Shown here piece after piece: positions 33,308 through 42,779 of a stretch of 58,282 nt of DNA. A program made the position numbers and the translations under genes. The notes beneath the pieces were generated by a model, which saw only the letters and a program-made list of their open reading frames with translations, was not told the DNA's origin and did not search any database. This stretch comes from Gemmatimonadaceae bacterium (GTDB taxonomy: Bacteria > Gemmatimonadota > Gemmatimonadetes > Gemmatimonadales > Gemmatimonadaceae), in NCBI GenBank assembly GCA_017881585.1, contig JADGQS010000004.1, positions 1-58,282 on the forward strand, read 5' to 3'. The first letter of the stretch is position 1; every line of letters begins with the position of its first letter.

Positions 33308-34762
33308 TCAGCGCGCGATCGAAGAGACATCGAGTACGGTGATCGTGCCGAGCTTCAGCGCCTCGATGCCGGCGCGCACCTTCGCGAGATCGCCTACGAC
33401 GACGAGCGTCGCCCTGTCCGCAGGGATGTACTGGCGTGCGACGCGCTGCACGTCGGCGGCCGTGACCGCGTTCACGCGCGACACGAAATCGTTCACCGAC
33501 GACAGCGGGAGGCCGTACGAACCGAGATCGACGAGCTGGCCGGCGATCGACGCGTTCGTCTCGAAACGGCCGGGCACCGCGAGCGCGACGTAGGCCTTTG
33601 CGCGCTCGAGCTCCTTCGCGTCGACCGGGGCGTCGCGAATGGAACGCAGCTCCCTGAAGATCTCGACGAGCGAGCTGTCGGTGACGTTGGTGCGGACCGA
33701 ACTCGCGATGACGAACGGACCCGGCAGCGGCGACCATACGAAGCGCGAACTGATGCCGTACGTGTAGCCCTTCGTCTCGCGAAGGTTGGTATTGAGCCGC
33801 GACGAGAATGATGCGCCGAGGATCGTGTTCATCACCGTGACCGCCGCGTAACCGGGACCGAGGCGATCGGCGCCGGGACTCCCGAGCTGGATGACGGACT
33901 GCGCGGCGCCGGGCTTGTCCACGAGGTAGAGCTTCACGCCGTCGTTCGCGACGGGTTTCACCAGGACCTTCGGAATCGCGGATGGTTCGCCCGCGCGTGT
34001 CCAAGCGCCGAAACGTTTTGCGAGCAGCGCGCGCATCTCCGGTTCGGTGACATCGCCGACCACCACGAACTTCGCGCGCTCCGGCACGAACGCGTGCGCA
34101 TAGAAGGTGCGCACGCGCCCCGAGTCGAGCGCGGCGGTCGAGGCGGAATCACCATCGGCCGGATTGTGATACGGGTGTCCTTCGGGAAAGACGATCTGGT
34201 TGAACGCGAGCGAGGCAACCTGCGTGGGCTGGTCACGGCGCTGCAGGATCGACTGGAGCCGCAGGTCGCGCTGCTGCTTCACGTTGTCGGAGCGGAACGT
34301 GGGGTGAAGCACGATGTCCGCCATCAGGTCGAGGGCCTCCGCGAGCGAGCGCTTGGCGACGTTGAGCTGCACGGTGAACGCCTCCGCGCCGGCGCCGGCA
34401 TTGAGCTGCGCGCCGAGAAAGGCGAGCTCGCTTTGGAGTGCGTTCGCGTCGCGGGTGCCCGCGCCCTCCGTGAGCATGCGGGCGGTGAATCCCGCGAGGC
34501 CCGGTTGTCCCGCCTCGAGCCGCGATCCACCGTCGATGACCAGCGTGACGTGAACCAGCGGAAGCGCGTGGTGCTCGACCACCTGCAGGGCGATGCCGTT
34601 CGGCATCGTGCCGCGTGCGACGGTGGGAAGGTTGAATTTCGTGCTGGTGCCGAGAGCGGGCGGCTTCGTGCGATCGATGGCGCCGGCGGCGTTCTGCGCA
34701 ACGGCCGCGAACGGGGCGCACGCAGCGATCGCAGCGAGGAGGGTGAGTTGTTTGCGGATCAT
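33308..34762 (-). CDS. Exported M16-family peptidase, non-catalytic partner
   Basis: 484 residues with a signal peptide (MIRKQLTLLAAIAACAPFAA, cleavage near VAQ). M16 fold: MPNGIALQVVEHHALPLVHV, ILGASFSSRLNTNLRETKGY and TYGISSRF. The HxxEH position reads GLAGFTARMLTEGAG, so zinc ligands are absent. ATGA overlap with the upstream catalytic M16 gene indicates obligate co-translation and a periplasmic heterodimer. pheA follows after a short gap. Confidence 0.9.
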   Translation of the reverse strand: MIRKQLTLLAAIAACAPFAAVAQNAAGAIDRTKPPALGTSTKFNLPTVARGTMPNGIALQVVEHHALPLVHVTLVIDGGSRLEAGQPGLAGFTARMLTEGAGTRDANALQSELAFLGAQLNAGAGAEAFTVQLNVAKRSLAEALDLMADIVLHPTFRSDNVKQQRDLRLQSILQRRDQPTQVASLAFNQIVFPEGHPYHNPADGDSASTAALDSGRVRTFYAHAFVPERAKFVVVGDVTEPEMRALLAKRFGAWTRAGEPSAIPKVLVKPVANDGVKLYLVDKPGAAQSVIQLGSPGADRLGPGYAAVTVMNTILGASFSSRLNTNLRETKGYTYGISSRFVWSPLPGPFVIASSVRTNVTDSSLVEIFRELRSIRDAPVDAKELERAKAYVALAVPGRFETNASIAGQLVDLGSYGLPLSSVNDFVSRVNAVTAADVQRVARQYIPADRATLVVVGDLAKVRAGIEALKLGTITVLDVSSIAR

Positions 34763-36120
34763 TGTGCGACTCCCTTCTTTGCCGCGAGTTCAGGCTTGCC
34801 CATCGGCACGACGGAAATCATGACGCGGTTCGTTTGGAGATACTGCTTCAGCACGCGCTGGACGTCCGCCGCGGTGACCGCGCGATAGCGGTCGAGGTCG
34901 GCCTGGAACGAGTCGGGCCTGCCAGTGATGTAGAAGTAACGGTTGAGCTGGTCCGCCGTGCCCCGCACCGTCTCGATGCGACGAAGGAACTGCGCTTCGG
35001 TGCTATTCTTCGCCTGTTGAAGTTCGCGGGCGGACGGTCCCTCGTTCGCGAGCCTTTTCATCTCGGCGTCGACGACCCTGCGCAGCGTGTCGAGCCCGAG
35101 TCCACGACGGGCGGTTGCAATCACGGAGAAATCTCCATCGAGGCGCATGCTGCCCTGGCGCGCGCGCACGGTCGTCGCGATCGGATTGTTGTAGATGAGC
35201 GCCTGCGTGAGGCGCGATGTGCGCGAGCCGGCGAGGATCGATGCCGCGATGTCGAGAGCGGCATCGTCGGGAGCCCATTCCTTGACCGTGTGCCAGGTGA
35301 GCTGCAGCTGGGGGAGCTGCACCCTGTCTTGTAGCGTTACTGCAGTGTCGTGTATGGCAAATGGCGCCGGCGATGGCCGCGTGATGGCGGGGCCGCGCGG
35401 AATCTCCGTGAAATATTTCTTCACGAGCGCGCGGACGTCGGCGTTCTTCACGTCGCCGGCGACGACGAGCGTCGCGTTGTTGGGCGCGTAATACCGGTGG
35501 AAGAAGTCCTTCACGTCTTCAACGGACGCGGCGGAGAGATCGGCCATCGAACCGATCACCGACCACGAGTACGGGTGGCCCGCGGGGTAGGCGAGCTGAG
35601 GGAGGTGATCCTCGACGAGTCCATATGGACGGTTCTCGACACTCTGGCGGCGCTCGTTCTTCACGACGTCGCGTTGGAGATCGACCTTCGGCTTGTCCAT
35701 GGTCGGCGTGAGCCAGCCCATGCGGTCGGCGTCGAGCCAGAGCATGAGTGGAAGCGCCGCCGACGGACCGCTCTCGTAGTAATCGGTGACGTCGTTGTTG
35801 GTCGAGGCGTTGTTGTTCGCGCCCGCGGCTTCAAGCAGGCGGTCGAACATCGGGTACTCGACGTGCTGCGAGCCCATGAACATCAGGTGCTCGAAGAGGT
35901 GTGCGAAGCCGGTGCGGCCCGGCTTTTCGTCGCCGGATCCGACATGGAACCAGGTGTTCACCGTGACGATCGGCACGGCGTGATCTTCGTGCACGATTAC
36001 CGTGAGGCCGTTCGGGAGCGTATCGAGCGTGTACGGAACGCTGAGTTTTGGTCCCTGCGCGGCCGCAATAGCCGGAGCCATCGCGAGCGCGCCCATCAAA
36101 AGCCGACGCACGAAGTTCAT
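34759..36120 (-). CDS. Exported M16-family zinc peptidase, catalytic subunit
   Basis: 453 residues with a signal peptide (MNFVRRLLMGALAMAPAIAA, cleavage near AAQG). HLFEHLMFMGS is the HxxEH zinc motif and KNERRQSVENRPYG carries the distal Glu. The sequence closely parallels the cytoplasmic M16 protein at 18.8 kb (LPNGL.V...DHA.PIV.VN.W.HVGS), so the two pairs look like paralogous duplications with different cellular locations. Likely degrades peptides in the periplasm. Confidence 0.92.
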   Translation of the reverse strand: MNFVRRLLMGALAMAPAIAAAQGPKLSVPYTLDTLPNGLTVIVHEDHAVPIVTVNTWFHVGSGDEKPGRTGFAHLFEHLMFMGSQHVEYPMFDRLLEAAGANNNASTNNDVTDYYESGPSAALPLMLWLDADRMGWLTPTMDKPKVDLQRDVVKNERRQSVENRPYGLVEDHLPQLAYPAGHPYSWSVIGSMADLSAASVEDVKDFFHRYYAPNNATLVVAGDVKNADVRALVKKYFTEIPRGPAITRPSPAPFAIHDTAVTLQDRVQLPQLQLTWHTVKEWAPDDAALDIAASILAGSRTSRLTQALIYNNPIATTVRARQGSMRLDGDFSVIATARRGLGLDTLRRVVDAEMKRLANEGPSARELQQAKNSTEAQFLRRIETVRGTADQLNRYFYITGRPDSFQADLDRYRAVTAADVQRVLKQYLQTNRVMISVVPMGKPELAAKKGVAQ

Positions 36121-36262
36121 TCGAGAGTCCGGGTGGTGGATTCGTTCGATTGAGCGCTACTGCCCTGCTTTGGCAAGAATACCCTCGGAGTCGGCTCGAA
36201 GCGAGCGGCGGTGCACATGGCCGGGTTGGGGGATTGGGGTTGGCCCAAGCCTGTGTGGCGGC

Positions 36263-36268
36263 TAGATT
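36263..36268 (+). promoter_or_regulatory. -10 element of tRNA-Phe
   Basis: TAGATT ends 10 nt before the mature 5' end of the tRNA. The hexamer is the same as that before the 18.8-kb M16 and the cystathionine beta-synthase genes. No clear -35 box was found. Confidence 0.4.
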
Positions 36269-36278
36269 TCGCCCCCTT

Positions 36279-36351
<73 letters not shown>

Positions 36352-36390
36352 CTGCGGTAAGGCATTGGAGTACGGGAAGATCGAAAAAAC

Positions 36391-36415
36391 AACGGCCACC
36401 CTAGCGGTGGCCGTT
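36391..36415 (+). terminator. Rho-independent-like terminator after tRNA-Phe
   Basis: AACGGCCACC (36391-36400), a 5-nt loop CTAGC and GGTGGCCGTT (36406-36415) make a perfect 10-bp hairpin, preceded by AAAAAAC and followed by TTTGCG. The upstream A run and downstream T run mean it could work in either direction. Confidence 0.65.
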
Positions 36416-36563
36416 TGCGTTGACGAGCTCGACCGTTCAGCGGAGTACTGGCAGAAACCGTTAGTCTTGTCCGGCGTTCAAGTCGCCAGGCTGCTGTATA
36501 TCAATTCGACAGTCCCCGTCTTATAGTGGGCGTTCGACGAGTCAATCGAACAGCGGAGAGCAA

Positions 36564-37898
36564 GTGGCCGAACAACAAGGGCTCCAACGCCAACTGCTCA
36601 AGCACCTTCTGCGTAGTTCTGGCGGCATCAGCGCGGGCGAGTTGCTCTTCGACCCGGTCACCGCGCTCCCGGGCCTGCCGCTGTTCGTGCGGCAGGTCGA
36701 GGAGGCGCTCCGGAGTCGCAAGACCGTCGGAATCCTCACGGTCAACATCGCGCGATTCTCGAAGCTCGAGGACGTCTACGGGTGGGAACTCTTCGACGGC
36801 ATCGTGCGCGGTGTCGCCGAGTGCCTGAGGGAGATCAAGGACGAATCGCTGCGAAAGGAGGACGCGCTCGCGGAGCTTACCGTCAACGGCAACGTGTTCA
36901 TCCTGATGCTCTCGCCGGCCCGGAGCACGAGGACGTTCAGGTTCAGCGATGTGTTGCGCATCAAGGCGCGCATCGCCGAACGGCTCGACGCCCACGTCGC
37001 CAAGACGTTGCATCCGGATCTGCTCTTCCGGTTCAACTACTTCATCGGTTCCGCGATGATGAAGAAGGACCCCACCGTCCGGCTCGAGCGACTGGTGTAT
37101 CGCACCATCGACGAAGCGCTCGCCGATGCGACGTCGGAGCAGGAAGCACTCATTCGCCGGCGAGCGCGCAAGTTGCGCGCGATTCTCACCGGCAACCGCA
37201 TCAGCACGCTGTACCAGCCCATCGTGGACCTGCACTCCGACCGCGTTCTCGGATTCGAGGCGCTGTGTCGCGGGCCGAAGGGGGAATTCGCATCGCCAGA
37301 CGTCCTCTTCCGAATCGCCTATGAGGCGGACCTGGTCGTGAAGCTCGACGCGGCGTGTCGCGAACGCGCCGTGCGCTCGATCGGCAAGCTGCGGGCCGAT
37401 CAACTCCTGTTCATCAACATGGAGCCTGGCTCCATCTTCGACCCCAGGCTGATGAAGTCCATACCGGCGCGACGCGTGCCGCAGATCGTGTTCGAGATCA
37501 CCGAACACGCCGCGATCGAGGACTTCCAGACGTTTCGGCAGGCCGTCCAGATCGTAAAGCAGTCCGGTTTCAAGTTCGCGATGGACGACGTGGGCTCCGC
37601 GTATTCGGGGTTGCGCATCATCTCGATGATCGAGCCCGACTACATCAAGCTCGACATGGAGCTCACGCGCGAAGCGCGCCACAACCGGGTGAAGCTGGAG
37701 CTCCTCAAGGCGATCGCCGGCTTCTGCACCGAGGCCGGGATCCCGATGATCGTCGAGGGGATCGAAACGAACGAGGAGCTGGACACGGTGACCCAACTCG
37801 GGGTGCACCTGGTTCAGGGATATCTGATGGGACGTCCGGCGGCGATGCCGTCGAAGGGCAAGAAACGGCCGGCCCGAGTCACACCACCGGCCGATTAG
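36564..37898 (+). CDS. EAL-domain protein with degenerate GGDEF-like N-terminus
   Basis: 444 residues from a GTG with a GGAG Shine-Dalgarno. Residues about 30-170 have a GGDEF-like fold, but the motif site reads VNGN (107-110), so no cyclase activity is expected. The EAL domain (about 205-430) keeps its key residues: FEAL (231-234), NMEP (285-288), EITEH (311-315), MDDVGS (340-345), IKLD (361-364) and VEGIE near 400. It should hydrolyse c-di-GMP or bind it as a receptor, and is cytoplasmic. A TATAGT -10-like element lies near 36520. Confidence 0.88.
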   Translation: MAEQQGLQRQLLKHLLRSSGGISAGELLFDPVTALPGLPLFVRQVEEALRSRKTVGILTVNIARFSKLEDVYGWELFDGIVRGVAECLREIKDESLRKEDALAELTVNGNVFILMLSPARSTRTFRFSDVLRIKARIAERLDAHVAKTLHPDLLFRFNYFIGSAMMKKDPTVRLERLVYRTIDEALADATSEQEALIRRRARKLRAILTGNRISTLYQPIVDLHSDRVLGFEALCRGPKGEFASPDVLFRIAYEADLVVKLDAACRERAVRSIGKLRADQLLFINMEPGSIFDPRLMKSIPARRVPQIVFEITEHAAIEDFQTFRQAVQIVKQSGFKFAMDDVGSAYSGLRIISMIEPDYIKLDMELTREARHNRVKLELLKAIAGFCTEAGIPMIVEGIETNEELDTVTQLGVHLVQGYLMGRPAAMPSKGKKRPARVTPPAD

Positions 37899-37927
37899 CC
37901 CCGCCAGAACTAACCGCCTCATCGCAA

Positions 37928-37956
37928 AGCGGGGCCGTGCTCAGCACGGCCCCGCT
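37928..37956. terminator. Strong hairpin terminator between convergent genes
   Basis: AGCGGGGCCGTGC (37928-37940), loop TCA and GCACGGCCCCGCT (37944-37956) form a perfect 13-bp GC-rich hairpin. It lies between the stop of the EAL gene (37898) and the stop of the convergent metalloprotease gene (37983). Flanking runs are only weakly T-rich (CTTAGTT), so termination in both directions is likely but not proven. Confidence 0.65.
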
Positions 37957-37982
37957 CTTAGTTCGGACCCACCAGCAGCTGC

Positions 37983-40583
37983 CTACTTCTTCGGATCCAG
38001 CGCCTCCCCAATCCGATGCTCGGCGCTCTCAAGGTGCATCTTCGTCTCGCGGTCGCCGGTCTTGGCCGTAGCGGCGTGGATCTCCGCCTTCAGGGTCACC
38101 ATCTGCCCGCGTACCTGGGATCTCGCATCTTCAGAGAGCGCGGCCGCGGCAGCCGCCGCGTTCGGGTTCGCCGGAGCACCGACAGCCGGAGCTACAGCCG
38201 GCGGCGGATTCACCTTCCTGTCCATCGTCGTGATGTAGTTGTTCTGCAACGCGCGACGATACGCATCTATCTTCACGCTCCCGCCCGAGAGCTCCGACCA
38301 CAGACCCTTCCGCAGGTCGTCGAGCATTTCGAGCAATGTGTAGGTATCACCAGCGTTCTGCGCGAGCGCCGTGCCATCGAGCATCCGGTTCATGCGCGCA
38401 TCCTGCAGCAATGCAGTGAGCACGCGATTCTGCGCGTTGCCGATGCGCGTCAGCATTCCGCCGGCCTCGATTCTCGCAGAGATATCCGGTCGAATGAGAT
38501 ACGTCGGCGTCCTGAAAACCTTCTCGTTGATGAACTTCACGGCCTCCGCCTGCCGCGCCCGCGAGAGCGGAACGTACACGGGACCCGGCTGGCTCCCCGA
38601 CTTGTACACCACCGTGCCGCCCCCAACGACGGTCACCGGATGCCCAGCCTCGGTCGCCCACTGGCTCACGGTGCGGTCGTAGAGTTCCTGAACGAGTTCG
38701 TTGTCCTCCATCGGCCGCGTGCCGGCGCCAACCACGTAGCCCATCACGCGCTCGATGTTCTTGAAGCCGAGGCCGGTGGACTTCACCGGGTCTGCATCGC
38801 CGACGGCCTCGCTCTGCGTGCCGAAGCCGCCGAACGAATTGTTCGCCGAAAAGTGATACCACGGAACGGTGTCCTGCATCCGCGTCCACTGCTCGAGCGT
38901 GGCCTTTTCGTCAGCCGGCGTGCGCGCGCCGGGAATTTCCTTGTAGCCCCACATGATCGAGTACTTGTCCCACGGCCCGATGCGAGGAAGCATGTCCTCG
39001 AGCGCGAGGTGATCCTCGGGCTGTGCCACGTAGTTCATGCGCGAGTAATCCATAATGCTGGGCGAGTGCCCCATTCTGTGCACCCAGGTTGCACTTCGCA
39101 CGCTGTCGGCCGGATACGTCGAGCTGCCGATCTGGTCGTGCTGCAGTCCGATCGTATGACCGATCTCGTGTGCGACTCCGAACTCGACCAGCCGCCCCAT
39201 CAGCGAGTCGGGGAACGGAATCGTGCGGGCGCGTGCATCAACCTGCGACGCCTGGGTGAAATACCAGGCCTGCATGAGGGCGATCAGGTTCTGAAAGATC
39301 CTCGACGAACCGTTGAGGATTTCACCCGTGCGCGGATCGCTCACGTGCGGCCCGACGGAGTTCTCGACGGTCGAGGCGAGCCAGCGCACCATGGTATGAC
39401 GGACGTCCTCGGGCGACCAGTCAGGATCGTTCTTCGGCGGGTCGGCGGCGATGATTCCGTCCTTGAATCCTGCGGCCTCGAACGCCGGCTGCCAATCCGC
39501 GATTGCCTTGCGGATCCATGGCTTCCACTGCTCGGGAGTCGCAGGGTCCACGTAATAGACGATGGGCTTCTTCGGATAGCAGAGATTGCCGTCCCGGCGG
39601 TCCGAGCACTCCAGTCGCCACCTCGTGACGAACACGTGCGTTGCGGCGCGCTGTTCGTTCGTGCCGAAATCGACGGTGCGGTTCGAGAAGAACCCGATCC
39701 GCTCGTCCGCCTTGCGCGTGCGCATCGGCTGTTCCGGCAGGCGCACGAGACTCCAGTGCGCCACGACGCTTTCCGCAAGCTGCGGGCCACCGCCCGCGGC
39801 TGCCGGAGCCGCGCCGCCACGCCCGCCGGCCGGAGCGGGAACGCCGGTTTGCGTCGCTTCGATCTCGACGTTGTCGGGGAACGCGCTCACATGCTCGATG
39901 TACGAGCGCGTGGCGTCGATGGTGCCGCGAATCGCGGCGATTTCGGGGATCGCGGTGGTGAAGAGCCGGGTGACGTCGATGACCGCCGAGCTGTCGGGGC
40001 CGTACGCGTCGATATTGAAGACGGCGATGACCGGTCCGTTGTTCGCGCCCTGCACGGCCTTATAGACCGAGAGCGAACTGTCCGCCGTGATCGCGAACGA
40101 GACCGACCGGAGAATGATACGGTTGCCGACGCGTTCCCAGTGCAGGGCGCGCTCGCCGAACTGGTCGCCGGCGTAATCGCCGAATCCGCCACCGGTGGGC
40201 GTCGGATTCGACGTCGCCGCACGCGCGAACCGGCCGACGATCAGCATATCCTTGTTGAGCTCACGGGTCGGAATCTCGAAATACGTGCGGTCGTTGAGCT
40301 GGTGCACGGCGAAAAGACCGCGGCGTGTCTTGGCCTCAGCTGTGATGACGCGATTGTACGGTCGCGGACGCGCGGGAGCCGGACCTCCGCCCGGCGCAGC
40401 CGTCGAATCGCCGGTAGCGCCGCCTCGTCCGCCGCCCTGAGGAGCGCCGGGAGCGGGCTGCGCGGGAGCCGGCGCGGCGGTCGGGGCTGGAGTGGGAGCG
40501 GGAGACACCGCGGCGGGAGCCGGTGCATGGGTGCAGCTGGCGACGAGTGCCGCGGCAACGAGAAAGCCGATTCGACGTGGCAT
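37983..40583 (-). CDS. DUF5117/DUF5118-type zinc-dependent metalloprotease, lipoprotein
   Basis: 866 residues. The signal peptide ends VAASC-like (AALVASC), followed by a Pro/Ala/Gly-rich linker of about 60 residues. The middle has the all-beta DUF5118/5117 region with [15 protein letters not shown]. The catalytic site is [16 protein letters not shown], an extended HExxHxxGLxHD metzincin motif, followed by [14 protein letters not shown] with the Met-turn. Predicted to be anchored on the outer or periplasmic membrane face. Function in the cell is unknown; the family is common in Bacteroidota and Gemmatimonadota. Confidence 0.9.
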   Translation of the reverse strand: MPRRIGFLVAAALVASCTHAPAPAAVSPAPTPAPTAAPAPAQPAPGAPQGGGRGGATGDSTAAPGGGPAPARPRPYNRVITAEAKTRRGLFAVHQLNDRTYFEIPTRELNKDMLIVGRFARAATSNPTPTGGGFGDYAGDQFGERALHWERVGNRIILRSVSFAITADSSLSVYKAVQGANNGPVIAVFNIDAYGPDSSAVIDVTRLFTTAIPEIAAIRGTIDATRSYIEHVSAFPDNVEIEATQTGVPAPAGGRGGAAPAAAGGGPQLAESVVAHWSLVRLPEQPMRTRKADERIGFFSNRTVDFGTNEQRAATHVFVTRWRLECSDRRDGNLCYPKKPIVYYVDPATPEQWKPWIRKAIADWQPAFEAAGFKDGIIAADPPKNDPDWSPEDVRHTMVRWLASTVENSVGPHVSDPRTGEILNGSSRIFQNLIALMQAWYFTQASQVDARARTIPFPDSLMGRLVEFGVAHEIGHTIGLQHDQIGSSTYPADSVRSATWVHRMGHSPSIMDYSRMNYVAQPEDHLALEDMLPRIGPWDKYSIMWGYKEIPGARTPADEKATLEQWTRMQDTVPWYHFSANNSFGGFGTQSEAVGDADPVKSTGLGFKNIERVMGYVVGAGTRPMEDNELVQELYDRTVSQWATEAGHPVTVVGGGTVVYKSGSQPGPVYVPLSRARQAEAVKFINEKVFRTPTYLIRPDISARIEAGGMLTRIGNAQNRVLTALLQDARMNRMLDGTALAQNAGDTYTLLEMLDDLRKGLWSELSGGSVKIDAYRRALQNNYITTMDRKVNPPPAVAPAVGAPANPNAAAAAAALSEDARSQVRGQMVTLKAEIHAATAKTGDRETKMHLESAEHRIGEALDPKK

Positions 40584-40695
40584 ATGCTGGAAAGAGGGGA
40601 GGCAGTGAATGTGCGGTATGGTTCCTCTACGCGGGAGCCGAGGCCAGCGTTAAGAATGGGGTGATGCGGAGCCTGCGGCATAGTAAGGTTGATGA

Positions 40696-41271
40696 ATGCC
40701 AGAACTCTCGATCGACCCCAAGTCCACGGCGCTGGTCCTGATCGACCTCCAGAACGGGATCACGCGCAACTCGACGGCGCCGCACGCCTCCGGCGACGTC
40801 GTGTCCAGGGCGGTCCGGCTCGCGGACGCATTCCGCTCACGCGGCTCGACCGTGGTGCTCGTTCGGGTCGCGTACGCGGCCGATGGCAGCGACCGGCTGA
40901 AGATGCTCACCGACGCCCATCCACCCGCCCCGACTCCGTCGGCCGACTGGTCCGACCTCGTGCCCGAGCTCGGGCCAGGGAAGGGCGACATCGTGGTCAC
41001 GAAGCGGCAGTGGGGTGCGTTTTATGGAACCGACCTGGAACTCCACCTGCGCCGGCGCGGCATCAAGACGATCGTGATCGGAGGCATCTCGACGAATTTC
41101 GGCGTGGAATCCACCGCGCGGGATGCCTACGAGCGGGCCTACGCGCTGGTTTTCGTCGAGGACGCGACATCGGCCATGAATGCCGAAGGGCACGTGTTCG
41201 CGATGACGAACATCTTTCCGCGGCTCGGACTCGTGCGCTCGACGAACGAAGTGCTCGCGGCGCTAGGCTAG
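40696..41271 (+). CDS. Isochorismatase-fold hydrolase (YecD-like)
   Basis: 191 residues. ALVLIDLQNGI carries the catalytic Asp and VTKRQWGAFYGTDL the Lys. The usual Cys site reads GGISTNFGVESTARDAYERA, with Gly in place of Cys, as in the E. coli YecD subgroup; nucleophilic chemistry by Cys is therefore absent or different. TAAGGT (40684-40689) ends 6 nt before the ATG, consistent with a leaderless transcript. The substrate is unknown. Confidence 0.82.
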   Translation: MPELSIDPKSTALVLIDLQNGITRNSTAPHASGDVVSRAVRLADAFRSRGSTVVLVRVAYAADGSDRLKMLTDAHPPAPTPSADWSDLVPELGPGKGDIVVTKRQWGAFYGTDLELHLRRRGIKTIVIGGISTNFGVESTARDAYERAYALVFVEDATSAMNAEGHVFAMTNIFPRLGLVRSTNEVLAALG

Positions 41272-41359
41272 GGCAAGGAACGGCTGTGGCGCCCGCGAGT
41301 ACGAAAGAGGCGTCCCGGGATGTGGACGCAAAGGGAGCCGGACGACTAAACTCATGCGG

Positions 41360-42763
41360 ATGAATGGAATAGCCATTTCACACCCACGCCAGCGGGTGTT
41401 CTTCTTGACCGGCTTGGTCGCTATCGCGGTGTTCGCGGGCGCTGCGGTTCCCGCGCGCGCTTCCACCGGTCGCCTGTACCCGGGTTCGGCGGCACCGGAC
41501 ACCATCCGGGGCATCGTATTCGACAGCCTGCTGCACCAACCGATCCCGGACGCTACGGTGCAGGCGGATGAGGGCGCGGTATCGACGATGACCGACAGGG
41601 AAGGGCGTTTCACGCTGATCGCGCCGGAAACGATTCGTCGCGTGACGGTGTTTCACGACTTTCTGGATCGCTCCGGGCTGGGAAGTCTTCAGGCCGCGGT
41701 CACGGAGAAGACGTCGCATTCGATGATGGTGCTTTCGACGCCATCGCTCGCCACGATCTGGGCGCGGCTCTGTCCCGGCCGGACGCTCGAGAAGGGGCGC
41801 AGCGGGATCGTGTTCGGGTCGGTGCGCGCGGCGGACGCGCGAACGCGCCTGTCCGGAGCGCAGGTGCGCGTGAGCTGGGACTTCAACGCGCCGGGAACCA
41901 TCGGCGCAGCATCGCGCATGTCCGACACGAGGACCGATTCGACCGGCACGTACTTTGCCTGCGGTGCGCCGCCGAACAACAACGTGTACGTGTTCGGATA
42001 TTCCTCGATGCTACGTTCGGGCGCCGTCACCGTCCCGGGCGACACGTTGCCGCTGCGGCGGGTTGATCTCGTGCTCGGCGAGTTCGGGAAGAGTGCCACC
42101 GTCCGCGGTGTCGTGCGCGATCCGCGCAAGGTGCCGCTCGCGGGCGCGAGCATCGACGTGGATGGAGTCGACGCGACGACCAGGACGGACGCCAACGGAC
42201 GGTTTACGCTGGCCAACGTTCCGACGGGATCGCGCACCCTCGCTGTCCGGTCGCTCGGGTTCGCGCCGCTCTTTCAGCCGATCGCCGTCCTTGAGAAGCA
42301 AACCGACGAAATCCAGGTCGACATGCTGGCGGTCTCATTGCCCGGCGTGAACATCACGGGCAGGCAGAACGTGTCTTCGCTGCAGATCGACTTCGAGCAG
42401 CGCAAGCGCGAAGGATTCGGCACGTTCAAGGATTCGACGGAGATCGTGAGGCACACGTCGATCCGTTCGATCTTCCAGGGGATCCCGTCGCTGGTCATCA
42501 CTGGCGGCAACTCGACGGCTTTCTATCTGTATACGCCGGGTCAGTCGATCTCCACCACCAACGCGGCCGGCGGCTGCCCCGCCAACATCTACGTCGACGG
42601 GAAGCCATCCGACACCAGCGTGCTCATCTCGCTCTCGAAAGAGCAGATCGCCGCGATCGAGGTGTACATCCGGCAGGAGTTCGCACCGGCGAAATATCTC
42701 CTGCTCTCGAACAACTGCGGGGTCGTCCTCGTCTGGACCAAGCTGGAGTTCAAGAAGCGGTAG
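41360..42763 (+). CDS. Carboxypeptidase-regulatory-like protein with plug-like C-terminus, no barrel
   Basis: 467 residues from the ATG at 41360, chosen because TAAACT (41347-41352) ends 7 nt before it; an ATG at 41354 is also in frame. A signal peptide ends near VPARAS. Two CarboxypepD_reg-like beta-sandwich repeats follow (IRGIVFDSLLHQPIPDATVQ and VRGVVRDPRKVPLAGASIDV). The C-terminal 120 residues resemble a TonB-receptor plug (PANIYVDGKPSDTSVL, EQIAAIEVYIRQEFAPAKY, CGVVLVWTK). The protein ends there without a beta-barrel. Envelope localisation is likely; function unknown. Confidence 0.78.
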   Translation: MNGIAISHPRQRVFFLTGLVAIAVFAGAAVPARASTGRLYPGSAAPDTIRGIVFDSLLHQPIPDATVQADEGAVSTMTDREGRFTLIAPETIRRVTVFHDFLDRSGLGSLQAAVTEKTSHSMMVLSTPSLATIWARLCPGRTLEKGRSGIVFGSVRAADARTRLSGAQVRVSWDFNAPGTIGAASRMSDTRTDSTGTYFACGAPPNNNVYVFGYSSMLRSGAVTVPGDTLPLRRVDLVLGEFGKSATVRGVVRDPRKVPLAGASIDVDGVDATTRTDANGRFTLANVPTGSRTLAVRSLGFAPLFQPIAVLEKQTDEIQVDMLAVSLPGVNITGRQNVSSLQIDFEQRKREGFGTFKDSTEIVRHTSIRSIFQGIPSLVITGGNSTAFYLYTPGQSISTTNAAGGCPANIYVDGKPSDTSVLISLSKEQIAAIEVYIRQEFAPAKYLLLSNNCGVVLVWTKLEFKKR

Positions 42764-42779
42764 CGCGCCGCGGTTTCCG

